Shown here: in pieces, positions 34,612 through 43,534 of the stretch
Numbering within the stretch: the stretch's first letter is position 1
Layout: every line of letters begins with the position of its first letter
Assembly (NCBI RefSeq): GCF_004762095.1
Contig: NZ_SIJH01000012.1
Coordinates: forward strand, 62,001 to 126,000
DNA: 64,000 nucleotides
Direction: 5' to 3'
DNA from: Tabrizicola caldifontis
GTDB lineage: Bacteria; Pseudomonadota; Alphaproteobacteria; Rhodobacterales; Rhodobacteraceae
The notes under the pieces: generated by a model
Seen by the model: the letters and a program-made list of their open reading frames with translations, nothing else
Databases searched by the model: none
Told to the model about the DNA's origin: nothing
Position numbers and translations under genes: made by a program

Positions 34612-34749
34612 CCGTCACCCCCGGCCCGCCTGTACCCAATAGAACAGCGGTCCCGGCCCGCGAAAAGCCCCCCGGACGGAAAATCCGCCCGCCGTCTGAC
34701 CAACTGCCCTTTTTTCAGGCATTCGGCGATCCCGCACTTGCTCCTTGCG

Positions 34750-34790
34750 CAAATACCCTGGTGAGCGCGAGGGGCAGCTCCCCTTGCCCC
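34750..34790 (-). repeat. Hairpin plus GGGTATTTG element in the gap before the ATP-grasp gene
   Basis: The 249-base gap 34612-34860 has no gene I can support. It contains a stem GGGGCA (34771-34776) with TGCCCC (34785-34790). On the minus strand, CCAGGGTATTTGCGCAAGGA then follows, a looser relative of the elements at 2755-2804 and 22571-22635. The stem could end the upstream exonuclease/phosphatase-family transcript. Confidence 0.4.
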
Positions 34791-34860
34791 CGAGGAGAAG
34801 GCGCAACCCGACAACAAGAGGACAAACGGCTTGCCCGCCGGCGCTCCTGTCGCAAGCCGC

Positions 34861-35565
34861 CTAAAGCCAGCGCATCTGCGCCAGCAGGGGCAGGTGGTCC
34901 GAAACCTGCACCCCCTGCCGCCAGGGAACGGCCAGGGGTTCCAGTTCCAGGTCGTGCGAATGGGCGATGCGGTCCAGGGCCAGCGTCGGCCGTCGCGAGG
35001 GATAAGTCGGCGCGGGATCCATCAGCCGGAAGGCGCGCGTCAGGCGGCCAAGGCCGACCCGCCGAGAATATTCGTTGAAGTCGCCCAGGATCAGGGTCGG
35101 CCGCGCCGGGTGACGCAGAACCGCCTCGCGGATCGCGTCCAGCTGCTTGCGGCGCGATCCCCGCCACAGGCCCAGATGCACACCCACCAGCCGCAAGGCA
35201 CCGGGTCCGTCCAGGTCGGCGATCACCGCACCGCGCGGTTCGATCCCGGGCAGGTCAAGCCGTTCAAGCCCGACAAGACGGAAGTCGGGCCGGACCAGCA
35301 GGGCATTTCCGTGCCAGCCGATGCTGGCCGAGTTGCGACCGACCGGCAGGGGCAGCAGACCTGTCCGCTCGGTGATCTCGTCGCGCGGCAGGGCCGAGGG
35401 GCGCGCGCCCAGTCGGAAGTCGGCCTCCTGCAGGGCCAGGATATCGGCGCGCAGCGCGGCGATTGCATCAAGCACCCGCTGCGCGTCCCGGCGCAGGTCT
35501 GTGCCCAGCCCGGCCCTGATGTTCCAGGTGGCAACGCGCAGCTGTGGCTTTGACTCCGGCTCCAT
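34861..35565 (-). CDS. Endonuclease/exonuclease/phosphatase-family protein
   Basis: From the ATG at 35565 the product has 234 residues. RVATWNIRAGLGTD, ILALQEADF, LVGVHLGLWRGSRRKQLDAI, LILGDFNE and VSDHLPLL give the complete metal-binding and catalytic set of the DNase I-like fold (N, E, H, DxN and the final DH). There is no signal peptide. Substrates in this family range from DNA to phospholipids and cannot be told apart here. It is divergent from the membrane-protein gene at 35607, with only 41 bases between the two start codons. Confidence 0.9.
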   Translation of the reverse strand: MEPESKPQLRVATWNIRAGLGTDLRRDAQRVLDAIAALRADILALQEADFRLGARPSALPRDEITERTGLLPLPVGRNSASIGWHGNALLVRPDFRLVGLERLDLPGIEPRGAVIADLDGPGALRLVGVHLGLWRGSRRKQLDAIREAVLRHPARPTLILGDFNEYSRRVGLGRLTRAFRLMDPAPTYPSRRPTLALDRIAHSHDLELEPLAVPWRQGVQVSDHLPLLAQMRWL

Positions 35566-35606
35566 GACCCCAATATAGGGCTGACGCCCTTCCAACCGGA
35601 ACCCCG

Positions 35607-36257
35607 ATGCCTGCGCCCTCCGTACTGCTTCTGACCGCGATACGCCTGTTCCTCGGTGCCGAGGCGCTGATCGGCGTGGTCACCGGAAACGGGCTGGCGA
35701 TCTTTGTCGCGACCTCGGCCCTGGCGCTGACTTTCCTGCCGCAGCTTGTCGCCAGCCGGATGCGTCTGCGTCTGCCGAACAGCTTCCTGGCCGCCGCCGC
35801 CGCCTTCGTGCTGTCCACGATCTATCTTGGCGAGATGCACGATTTTTACAACCGGCTCTGGTGGTGGGATCTGGTGCTGCATGGAAGTTCGGCCATGGGC
35901 TTCGGCATTCTGGGCTTCCTACTGATCTTCATGCTGTTCGAGGGCGACCGCTATGCGGCGCCGCCCTGGGCGATCGGGGTGCTTTCGTTCTGCGTCGCAA
36001 TGACCGTTGGCGCCCTTTGGGAGGTGTTCGAATACGGGATGGACCAGATCTTCGGCCTGAACATGCAGAAGTCGGGACTGGACGACACGATGAGCGACAT
36101 CATGGTGAATGCGCTTGGCGCGGCGATTGCCGGCCTTGCGGGGGCGGCCTATCTGAAGGGACGGGCAAGCGGACTTGGCGCTGCCTTCGACCATTTCGTC
36201 AGCGAGAACCGGACCCGGTTCCGCAAGCTGATCGCGCGTGGCCGTCCGCAGGGCTGA
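35607..36257 (+). CDS. Integral membrane protein, YjdF/DUF2238-like
   Basis: A 216-residue protein with several hydrophobic segments: LLLTAIRLFLGAEALIGVV, LAIFVATSALALTFLPQLV, FLAAAAAFVLSTIYLG, GFGILGFLLIFMLF and AIGVLSFCVAMTVGALWEVF. Conserved polar motifs lie near the membrane: WWWDLVLHGSSAMG, WEVFEYGMDQ and DDTMSDIMVNALGA. These resemble YjdF-family inner-membrane proteins, whose function is unknown. It is 59 bases upstream of the exonuclease gene and may be cotranscribed with it. Confidence 0.82.
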   Translation: MPAPSVLLLTAIRLFLGAEALIGVVTGNGLAIFVATSALALTFLPQLVASRMRLRLPNSFLAAAAAFVLSTIYLGEMHDFYNRLWWWDLVLHGSSAMGFGILGFLLIFMLFEGDRYAAPPWAIGVLSFCVAMTVGALWEVFEYGMDQIFGLNMQKSGLDDTMSDIMVNALGAAIAGLAGAAYLKGRASGLGAAFDHFVSENRTRFRKLIARGRPQG

Positions 36258-36316
36258 GCCCCGGGGGAAGCGGCCGCCTCTCTTGCGGGGCAAACCGCGC
36301 GTGCTACCCTTCCGGC

Positions 36317-37333
36317 ATGGCCGGTCCCGTCCTCAGCTTCACCGATCGCGGCATCTACTGCGCGGCGGGAGACTTCTACATCGACCCCTGGCGCCCGGTG
36401 GCCCGTGCCCTGATCACTCACGGCCACAGCGACCACGCCCGCTGGGGGATGGGTGCCTATCTGGCAACCCATCAGGCCCTGCCGGTGATGCGCAAGCGGC
36501 TGGGCCAGATCACCGCAGAGGGGATCGCATATGGCGAAACGCGGGTGATCGGCGGGGCCGAGGTCTCGTTTCATCCTGCGGGGCATGTGCCGGGATCGGC
36601 CCAGATCCGTGTGACCGTGGGCGGGCAGACCTGGGTCGTTTCGGGCGACTACAAGACCGAAGCCGACGGTCTGGCCGAAGGGTTCGAGCCCGTCCCCTGT
36701 CACGCCTTCGTCAGCGAATGCACCTTCGGCCTGCCCGTCTTCCGCTGGGAACCCCAGCCTGTGACCATGGATCGGATCGCACGCTGGTGGGCCGCAAACG
36801 CCGCCGAAGGCAAGACCTCGATCCTTGGCGCCTACAGCTTCGGCAAGGCGCAGCGGCTGCTGGCCGCCCTGCCCGACCTGGGCCCGATCCTGACCCACGG
36901 CGCGGTCGAGGAAATGACGCAGGTGCTGCGTGATCAGGGCTACCCCCTGCCCCCCACGATCCGCGTCACACCCGAGGTGACCGGGAAAACCCACCCCGGC
37001 GCCATCGTGATCGCGCCGCCAGCGGCCCTGGGATCGGCCTGGTCGGCCCGGCTCGGCCCTTCGGAAGAAACCTTCGTCTCGGGCTGGATGGCCGTGCGTG
37101 GCATCCGCCGGCGTCGTGCGCTTGGAACGGGCTTCGTGCTGTCGGACCATGCCGACTGGCCGGGCCTGAATGCGGCGATCCGGGCCACGGGGGCGGAACG
37201 TGTCTTTGTCACCCACGGATACACTGCGGTCTTCCGGAAGTGGCTTCAGACCCGGGGCTACGACGCCGGGATCGTCGAAACCCGGTTCGGAGACGAGGCG
37301 GAAGCAGAGGTGGACACCGCGGTGGTCGGATGA
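36317..37333 (+). CDS. Ligase-associated DNA exonuclease (metallo-beta-lactamase fold)
   Basis: A 338-residue protein. HGHSDHA at residues 35-41 is the H-x-H-x-D-H zinc motif of the metallo-beta-lactamase fold. HPAGHVPGSAQI, VSGDYKTE and the beta-CASP-like region ending in SDHADW and VTHG complete the site. Such proteins are found beside ATP-dependent DNA ligases as repair exonucleases acting on DNA ends. The ATG at 36317 is the first in frame. Its stop overlaps the ligase start by ATGA (37330-37333), so the two are made together. Confidence 0.92.
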   Translation: MAGPVLSFTDRGIYCAAGDFYIDPWRPVARALITHGHSDHARWGMGAYLATHQALPVMRKRLGQITAEGIAYGETRVIGGAEVSFHPAGHVPGSAQIRVTVGGQTWVVSGDYKTEADGLAEGFEPVPCHAFVSECTFGLPVFRWEPQPVTMDRIARWWAANAAEGKTSILGAYSFGKAQRLLAALPDLGPILTHGAVEEMTQVLRDQGYPLPPTIRVTPEVTGKTHPGAIVIAPPAALGSAWSARLGPSEETFVSGWMAVRGIRRRRALGTGFVLSDHADWPGLNAAIRATGAERVFVTHGYTAVFRKWLQTRGYDAGIVETRFGDEAEAEVDTAVVG

Positions 37334-38922
37334 AACGCTTTGCCGCCCTCTTCGCCGCGCTCGACGCCACCACGAAGACCGGTGCCAAGATCGCGGCGCT
37401 GACCGACTATTTCCGGCATGCCCCCGAGGCCGACAGGGTCTGGACCGTGGCACTTCTGACCGGGCGGCGCCCGCAGCGCAGCGTGACTGCTACCGAGCTG
37501 CGGCTGTGGGCGGCCGAGGCGGCGGGCATCCCGGACTGGCTGTTCGAAGAAAGCTATGCCGTGGTGGGCGACCTGGCCGAAACCATCGCCCTCTTGCTGC
37601 CCCCGCCTGATGCCGCCGCCGATCTGAAGCTTGATGAGGCGATCCGTGGCCTGGTCCGGCTGTCCGGCCAGCCACCCGAGGCGCGCAAAGCCGCCGTGCT
37701 GGCGGCCTGGGCCGGACTGGGCGCAACCGAACGCCTCCTTTACAACAAACTTCTGACTGGCGGCTTCCGCATGGGTGTGGCGCAGGGGCTGATGACCCGG
37801 GCGCTGGCACAGGCAACCGGGGTGGAGGAATCCACCCTGGCCCACCGCCTGATGGGTGACTGGGATCCTGCGACCACAAGTTTTGCCACCTTGATCAGTG
37901 GGGAAGCCGGTAGCGATGCCAGGCCCTATCCATTCGCGCTGGCCAGCCAGCTTGAGGGCGGACCCGAAACGCTCGGCCCGCCCGGCGGCTGGCTGGCAGA
38001 ATGGAAGTGGGACGGCATCCGGGGCCAGCTGATCGCCCGGCCCTGCGCCTTTGCGCTGTGGTCGCGCGGCGAAGAGCTGATCACCGACCGCTTCCCCGAC
38101 CTTGCACCGCTCGCCGATTTCCTGCCCGCCGGCACGGTGATCGATGGCGAGGTGCTCGCCTGGGATGCGGACCGGGGCCGGCCGCTGCCCTTTGCCGCGC
38201 TGCAACGGCGGATCGGGCGAAAGACGGTGCCGAAGGCGCTTCTGGCCGAGGCCCCGGCGCGGCTTCTGGCCTATGACCTGCTGGAGGACCGGGGCGAGGA
38301 CATCCGCGACCGGCCCTTCACTGACCGCCGCGCACGGCTGGAGGCGATCCTGACCGCGCTCCCCCCGGGCCTGCCGCTGGCACCCTCGCCGCTGGTCGCC
38401 TTCGCCGACTGGGGGGCGTTGGCCGCGACCCGGGCCGCGGCCCGCGGCGAAGGCGCGGAGGGCGTGATGCTGAAGCGTGCGACCAGCGCCTACTTCGCCG
38501 GACGCAGGCGGGGCGACTGGTGGAAGTGGAAGCTCGATCCCTTCTCGGTCGATGCGGTTATGCTCTACGCGCAGGCCGGGCACGGGCGGCGCGCGAACCT
38601 GTTCACCGATTTCACCTTCGGCGTGCGAGACGGCAACACCATCGTGCCGTTCACCAAGGCCTATTCCGGCCTGACAGACGCCGAATTCGCGGAAATCACC
38701 CGCTGGGTGCAGCAGAACACGCTGGAACGCTTCGGACCCGTGCGCAAGGTGCCAGCCGAGCTGGTGTTCGAGATCGGCTTCGAGGGGATCCAGCAAAGCC
38801 AGCGACACAAGAGCGGGATCGCCCTTCGCTTTCCACGCATGCTACGCTGGCGCCGTGACAAGGGTGTGGAAGAGATCGACACGCTGGAGTCGTTGCGCGC
38901 TCTGCTACGGGCCGCGGGATAA
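37330..38922 (+). CDS. ATP-dependent DNA ligase (exonuclease-associated type)
   Basis: A 530-residue ligase. An N-terminal DNA-binding domain occupies about 1-200. The adenylation domain holds the nucleophile Lys226 in EWKWDGIRG, followed by DGEVLAW, EGVMLKR and WWKWKLDPF. The OB-fold domain ends with AELVFEIGFEGIQ and RFPRMLRWRRDK. It seals nicks using ATP and acts in repair rather than replication. The usual partner genes for an Lhr-type helicase and a PdeM phosphoesterase are not next to it here; an M3 peptidase follows after 155 bases. Confidence 0.93.
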   Translation: MKRFAALFAALDATTKTGAKIAALTDYFRHAPEADRVWTVALLTGRRPQRSVTATELRLWAAEAAGIPDWLFEESYAVVGDLAETIALLLPPPDAAADLKLDEAIRGLVRLSGQPPEARKAAVLAAWAGLGATERLLYNKLLTGGFRMGVAQGLMTRALAQATGVEESTLAHRLMGDWDPATTSFATLISGEAGSDARPYPFALASQLEGGPETLGPPGGWLAEWKWDGIRGQLIARPCAFALWSRGEELITDRFPDLAPLADFLPAGTVIDGEVLAWDADRGRPLPFAALQRRIGRKTVPKALLAEAPARLLAYDLLEDRGEDIRDRPFTDRRARLEAILTALPPGLPLAPSPLVAFADWGALAATRAAARGEGAEGVMLKRATSAYFAGRRRGDWWKWKLDPFSVDAVMLYAQAGHGRRANLFTDFTFGVRDGNTIVPFTKAYSGLTDAEFAEITRWVQQNTLERFGPVRKVPAELVFEIGFEGIQQSQRHKSGIALRFPRMLRWRRDKGVEEIDTLESLRALLRAAG

Positions 38923-39077
38923 GCCCGGCGCAGGTTCGTCGATGACCTCATCACGCCTTGCGCCGCTCTGCCCAGAAGACGAAACGGCAGGCTGAGCTGT
39001 TCCCGGCAGAGCCCTCGGGGTTGCACATCCCGGCCCTAGGCCCCTAGATGAACCGCAATCGTCACCGGAGGTCTGCC

Positions 39078-40904
39078 ATGTCCCTGCCCCTGCCCCTGCC
39101 CGTCTTCGATGCCAATACCAGCGGTGGGGGATTTGGCGATCTGCCGGAATGGGATCTGACCGATCTCTATTCATCCCCCGATGCGCCGGAATTCGCCGCC
39201 GACATGGCGGAACTGGAACGGGCTTGTGCAGCCTTTGCAGCGACTTATGAGGGCAAGCTCGGCCGGCTGGATGCGGCCGGGCTTCTGGCCTGCGTGCGCG
39301 AATACGAACGCATCGACGTGATCGCCGGGCGGCTGATGTCCTATGCCGGACTGCGCTATTATCAGAACACCATCGACCCCGAACGCGCCCAGTTCATGGG
39401 CAATGCGCAGGACCGGGTGACCAATGCCACCACGCCGTTGGTCTTCTTCAGCCTCGAGTTCAACCGACTGGACGACGACCACCTGGCCCGCCTTCTGGCG
39501 CAAAACGCGGACCTTGCCCGCTACAAGCCGGTCTTCGACCGGATGCGCGCGATGCGGCCGCACCAGCTGTCGGACGAGCTGGAACGCTTCCTGCACGACG
39601 AAAGCGTGGTGGGCGCCAGCGCCTGGAACAAGCTGTTCGACGAAACCATGGCGGGGCTGATGTTCGCCGTCGAGGGCGAGCCCGAAGAGCTGAACCTGGA
39701 AGCCACCCTGAACCTGCTGACCGACCCGGCGCGTTCTCGGCGCGAGGCAGCGGCCCATGCGCTGGCCGAGGTGTTCCGGAGGAACATCAAACTCTTTACC
39801 CGCATCCACAACACGCTGGCCAAGGAAAAGGAAATCCACGACCGCTGGCGCAAGATGCCCACGCCGCAACATGCCCGCCACCTGTCGAACCATGTCGAGC
39901 CCGAGGTGGTCGAGGCCCTGCGCAACGCTGTAGTCGCGGCCTATCCGAAGTTGTCGCACCGCTACTACCGGCTGAAGGCGAAATGGCTGGGGCTTGAGAA
40001 GCTGCAGGTCTGGGACCGCAACGCGCCCCTGCCGATCGAGACCCCGAAGACGGTGGACTGGGCCACCGCGCGCAAGACCGTGACCGAGGCCTATGCAGCC
40101 TTCGATCCCCGCATGGCGGACTTGGCAAAGCCGTTCTTTGAAAAGGGCTGGATCGACGCAGGCGTAAAGCCCGGCAAGGCACCGGGGGCCTTCGCGCACC
40201 CGACCGTCACCACCGTCCATCCCTATGTGATGCTGAACTATCTGGGCAAGCCGCGCGACGTGATGACCCTGGCGCATGAACTGGGCCACGGCGTGCATCA
40301 GGTGCTGGCCGCCGGTCAGGGCGAGCTTCTGGCCTCGACCCCGCTTACTCTGGCCGAAACGGCATCGGTGTTCGGCGAGATGCTGACCTTCCGGCGGCTT
40401 CTGGATCAGGCCAGAACCCCGGCCGAGAAGAAGACGCTTCTGGCTGGCAAGGTCGAGGACATGATCAACACCGTCGTCCGGCAGATCGCCTTCTATGACT
40501 TCGAATGCAAACTTCATGGCGCGCGAGCGCAGGGCGAACTGACACCGGATGACATCAACGCCCTTTGGATGAGCGTTCAGGCCCAGTCGCTGGGCGACGC
40601 CTTCGAATTCATGGACGGATACGAGACGTTCTGGTCCTATATCCCCCACTTCGTCCATTCGCCGTTCTACGTCTATGCCTATGCCTTCGGCGACGGGCTG
40701 GTGAACGCGCTTTATGCCGCCTATGCCGGCGGCCTGCCGGATTTCCAGGAGAAATATTTTGCCATGCTGAAGGCAGGCGGGTCGAAGCACCACAAGGAAT
40801 TGCTGGCGCCCTTCGGACTGGACGCCAGCGACCCGACCTTCTGGGACAAGGGCCTGTCGATGATCGCGGGGTTCATCGACGAACTCGAGGCGATGGAGGC
40901 CTAG
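39078..40904 (+). CDS. M3-family oligoendopeptidase F
   Basis: The start at 39078 follows the ribosome site GGAGGT; an ATG ten codons upstream lacks one. The 608-residue enzyme carries the zinc motif HELGH at residues 400-404 and the third ligand in TLAETASVFGE. The N-terminal LPEWDLTDLYSSPDAPEF and the helical domain are typical of PepF. It degrades short peptides in the cytosol. Its TAG stop overlaps the TAG of the converging host-attachment-family gene in the shared CTAG at 40901-40904. Confidence 0.94.
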   Translation: MSLPLPLPVFDANTSGGGFGDLPEWDLTDLYSSPDAPEFAADMAELERACAAFAATYEGKLGRLDAAGLLACVREYERIDVIAGRLMSYAGLRYYQNTIDPERAQFMGNAQDRVTNATTPLVFFSLEFNRLDDDHLARLLAQNADLARYKPVFDRMRAMRPHQLSDELERFLHDESVVGASAWNKLFDETMAGLMFAVEGEPEELNLEATLNLLTDPARSRREAAAHALAEVFRRNIKLFTRIHNTLAKEKEIHDRWRKMPTPQHARHLSNHVEPEVVEALRNAVVAAYPKLSHRYYRLKAKWLGLEKLQVWDRNAPLPIETPKTVDWATARKTVTEAYAAFDPRMADLAKPFFEKGWIDAGVKPGKAPGAFAHPTVTTVHPYVMLNYLGKPRDVMTLAHELGHGVHQVLAAGQGELLASTPLTLAETASVFGEMLTFRRLLDQARTPAEKKTLLAGKVEDMINTVVRQIAFYDFECKLHGARAQGELTPDDINALWMSVQAQSLGDAFEFMDGYETFWSYIPHFVHSPFYVYAYAFGDGLVNALYAAYAGGLPDFQEKYFAMLKAGGSKHHKELLAPFGLDASDPTFWDKGLSMIAGFIDELEAMEA

Positions 40905-41335
40905 ACCCCCGGCAGATCGGCAAGATGGCCGGGCAGATCATGCACCGGCGTCTTGACCAGATCCTTCGGCAGCTCGGACACGACCTTGCCGGCCAAGGCC
41001 TTGGGCATCAGGTCGCGCAAGACACCCAGCATCTTCGGGCCGGCGACCAGGACGATGCCGTCGTCATTGCCGTTGGCCCATTCGGCTTCAAGCGCGCTGA
41101 TGGCATGACGGGCGAAGCGGCGGCGTTCTTCCTCCTCGTTCGCGCCGCGCTCCTTTGTGCCGAACGACACGCCGGTGGCATGGCTGCGATACGGTTCCGA
41201 GCCGAAGGGGTTCTCGACATCGGGAAATTCATCGGCGCGGCGATGGGCAAGTTCGGTGAAAGCCCCACGACTGCCCCGCAGAAGGCGGAAATCCTGATCC
41301 GCGGCCAGAAGATACAGGGTCTGTCGGGCTTTCAT
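40901..41335 (-). CDS. Host-attachment family protein (baeRF-like)
   Basis: A 144-residue protein matching the family named for a protein required for attachment to host cells. It has an N-terminal strand (TLYLLAADQDFRLLRGSRG), a charged middle (GTKERGANEEEERRRFARHA) and IVLVAGPKMLGVLRDLMPKA. The fold is now linked to archaeal release factor 1-like domains, so the name may mislead. No signal peptide or membrane segment is present. It converges on the peptidase gene with four shared bases and stands 114 bases from the B12-binding gene behind it. Confidence 0.82.
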   Translation of the reverse strand: MKARQTLYLLAADQDFRLLRGSRGAFTELAHRRADEFPDVENPFGSEPYRSHATGVSFGTKERGANEEEERRRFARHAISALEAEWANGNDDGIVLVAGPKMLGVLRDLMPKALAGKVVSELPKDLVKTPVHDLPGHLADLPGV

Positions 41336-41449
41336 GCTTTCCTCCTGCTAGAAGACGGGGCGGTTCGCGGCCCCTGACCATTGTTACCTTGCCCGGCCGA
41401 CAGGGCAACCGCGCTGATGCAGATCAAACCATTCCGGCCCGAAGGCCTG

Positions 41450-42289
41450 TCACCGGAAAAGCCCGTTCAGATAGTCCAGATGCCCGGCCAGCAGCGCCGC
41501 CCCTTCTTCGATGTCCCTGGCCCCGGCATCTGCGTCAACCGCGTTTGCGACTTCGGGATCATCGGCAACGATCGTGCCGCCCAGAATGATCCAGACCTGC
41601 GGGCAGCGCATCCTCAGCGCCACGATCAGCCGCGCGGCGGGCAGGATCCTGCTTTGCATCGACACCGAAAGTCCCACCATGCTGGGCTTGAGAGAGGCGA
41701 TCTCTTCCACCAGTTCTTCGTGTTCCAGCCCCACGCGCAGGGCGATATCCCACCCCTTTCGTCGCAGGGTATCGGCGGCAATCATCACCCCCAAGCCATG
41801 CACTTCGCCCGGAACCGTGGCAAACACGGCCTCGGCCCCGCGCGGGGCACGAAGGCTTTCGGAAATGAAGACAGCACGCAACTCGCGCAGGATCGAATAG
41901 ACCCGCCCTGCTGCTATGATCACCTGGGCTGCCGTTGCCTCGTCTCTTTCCCAACGGTCGCCAAACTGGCACACGGCCCCGGCGATATAAAGGTGATACA
42001 GTGTATCGGTCGGCATCCCCCCAAGCCGGGCCTGATGCACCAGATCTGCTGCCGCCGTCTCGTCGCGGGACAACAGGGCGTCGCACAGCAGGTCGATCTC
42101 CGAACGAAGCGACAGGTTCGTCCGCCGCTCGATGTGCGTGCCGGCGCGCGAGACCCGCAGAATCACCTCGCGCGCCAGAATGCGCAGCGCCGCCACCGGC
42201 AACTGTTGTCCGCGACGTTCCAGATAGTCCCTTGCGCGCAGGATCGGCGGAGCCAACGGACCGGGAAATACTGCGTGATCTTCGGACAT
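41450..42289 (-). CDS. Cobalamin-binding regulator (AerR/PpaA-like)
   Basis: Read from the ATG at 42289, the product has 279 residues. A helical N-terminal part (with YHLYIAGAVCQFGDRWERDE near 98-117) precedes a B12-binding Rossmann domain whose motif is EVHGLG at 162-167, the equivalent of DxHxxG with a possible cobalt-ligand His164. SLKPSMVGLSVSM and ILGGTIVADD follow. The arrangement resembles AerR/PpaA, which in purple bacteria use cobalamin to tune photosynthesis genes, but no photosynthesis gene is in the window. Upstream starts in the same frame are possible; the ribosome site is weak. Confidence 0.75.
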   Translation of the reverse strand: MSEDHAVFPGPLAPPILRARDYLERRGQQLPVAALRILAREVILRVSRAGTHIERRTNLSLRSEIDLLCDALLSRDETAAADLVHQARLGGMPTDTLYHLYIAGAVCQFGDRWERDEATAAQVIIAAGRVYSILRELRAVFISESLRAPRGAEAVFATVPGEVHGLGVMIAADTLRRKGWDIALRVGLEHEELVEEIASLKPSMVGLSVSMQSRILPAARLIVALRMRCPQVWIILGGTIVADDPEVANAVDADAGARDIEEGAALLAGHLDYLNGLFR

Positions 42290-42502
42290 TGGCAGACTTT
42301 CCGGCAGAAGAGACCATGGCGAACGAAGCGCGGCAACGGCCACCAGCAAAGGACGACTGGCGAAACACCGGGACAAGTCGCCCGAGACGAGGCAGCGCCA
42401 AACTTCCGTCCGACCATATCACAGCAGCGTGAAAGTCGAGCAGTTTTCGCAAAACCGGGTCGAAAAGGTTTACACCTTGCCTGCGGCCCGACGGCGGCAG
42501 GT

Positions 42503-43486
42503 TCAGATATCCACGGCCACGTCGTAGACCCGATCCATCATCGCCTGGGTGCCGCGCACGAATTCCAGCGGGCAGGGATAGGCGGCACCTTCGCGCACCG
42601 TCCGACAGAAGGCCTCGACCTGCAGCTTGTAGTGGTTTGCCGTCGGAAAGCGTTCGACGATCACCCGGTTCCCGTTCTGATGCAGCTCTATCTCGGCCAG
42701 ATCGTTGACATTGGCGTTGAAGGGGCCGCCTTCCAACCTGATCATCCCCTTCGTTCCCTGGAAGGTTGCGACCTGACGGTTGTACATGCGCATCGACGTC
42801 ATCGAGCCATAGGTGAAACGACCCCGCGGCCCCTCCATCACCGCCGCCACCTGGGCAAACACGTCCACCCCGTTCTCGCGTCGGACCCGGGCCGACAGGT
42901 CCACGGGTTCCGCCCCGGTCACGAACCGGGTGCAGCCGAAGGTATAGACACCGATGTCGCGCAGGCTGCCGCCACCGGTTTCGGGACGGTTGCGAATGTT
43001 GCCGGCCTCGGTCAGGTTGAAGCTGAAGGCCACATCGGCATGAACCAGTTCGCCGATCTCGCCGGCCTCGAACAATTCCTTTGCGCGCTGCCACTGTGGA
43101 TGGTGGACGATCATGTAGGCCTCGGCCGCCAGAAGTCCGGTCCGGTCGCGCGCGGCGATGATCTGGTCGATCTCGCGCGCCTTCAGCGCGATTGGCTTTT
43201 CCGTAAGCACATGCTTGCCGGCGGCCAGGGTCTTCAACGTCCATTCCACATGCATGTGGTTCGGCAGCGGAATGTAGACCGCGTCGATGGACGGATCGGC
43301 CAGTAGCGCCTCGTAGCTGTCATGCACGGCAAGGGTCGGGCAGAACGCGCGGAAGCCTTCGGCCTTGGCCGGGTCCGATGTGGCAAGCGCGGCAAGCTCT
43401 GCGCCCTCGGCGGCATGAATCGCCGGCGCCATGTGTTCCCGCGCAAAGCGGGCCGCACCCAGAACACCCCATCTGACCGGTTGCAT
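42503..43486 (-). CDS. Gfo/Idh/MocA-family oxidoreductase
   Basis: The ATG at 43486 is preceded by GGAGGG seven bases away, so it is preferred over the ATG at 43507, giving 327 residues. The Rossmann fold starts with WGVLGAARFAREHMAPAIH. TEKPIAL contains the family's EKP motif, and GGGSLRDIGVYTFGCTRFV leads into the second domain. These enzymes oxidise or reduce sugars and related polyols with NAD(P); the substrate is unknown. It is 48 bases after the pmtA stop in the same direction, possibly cotranscribed but functionally unrelated. Confidence 0.88.
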   Translation of the reverse strand: MQPVRWGVLGAARFAREHMAPAIHAAEGAELAALATSDPAKAEGFRAFCPTLAVHDSYEALLADPSIDAVYIPLPNHMHVEWTLKTLAAGKHVLTEKPIALKAREIDQIIAARDRTGLLAAEAYMIVHHPQWQRAKELFEAGEIGELVHADVAFSFNLTEAGNIRNRPETGGGSLRDIGVYTFGCTRFVTGAEPVDLSARVRRENGVDVFAQVAAVMEGPRGRFTYGSMTSMRMYNRQVATFQGTKGMIRLEGGPFNANVNDLAEIELHQNGNRVIVERFPTANHYKLQVEAFCRTVREGAAYPCPLEFVRGTQAMMDRVYDVAVDI

Positions 43487-43534
43487 GACCTGACCCTCCG
43501 CTGACATGTCAGAGGCAATAGGTCAGATTCGGCG

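Noticed and set aside
39048-39077. A ten-codon longer start for the M3 peptidase
   Set aside because: The upstream ATG lacks a ribosome site, while GGAGGT sits at the right distance before the ATG at 39078.
41381-43306. A 641-codon plus-strand ORF opposite the B12-binding and oxidoreductase genes
   Set aside because: Shadow of two genes with clear motifs. The product has no domain and no start signal.
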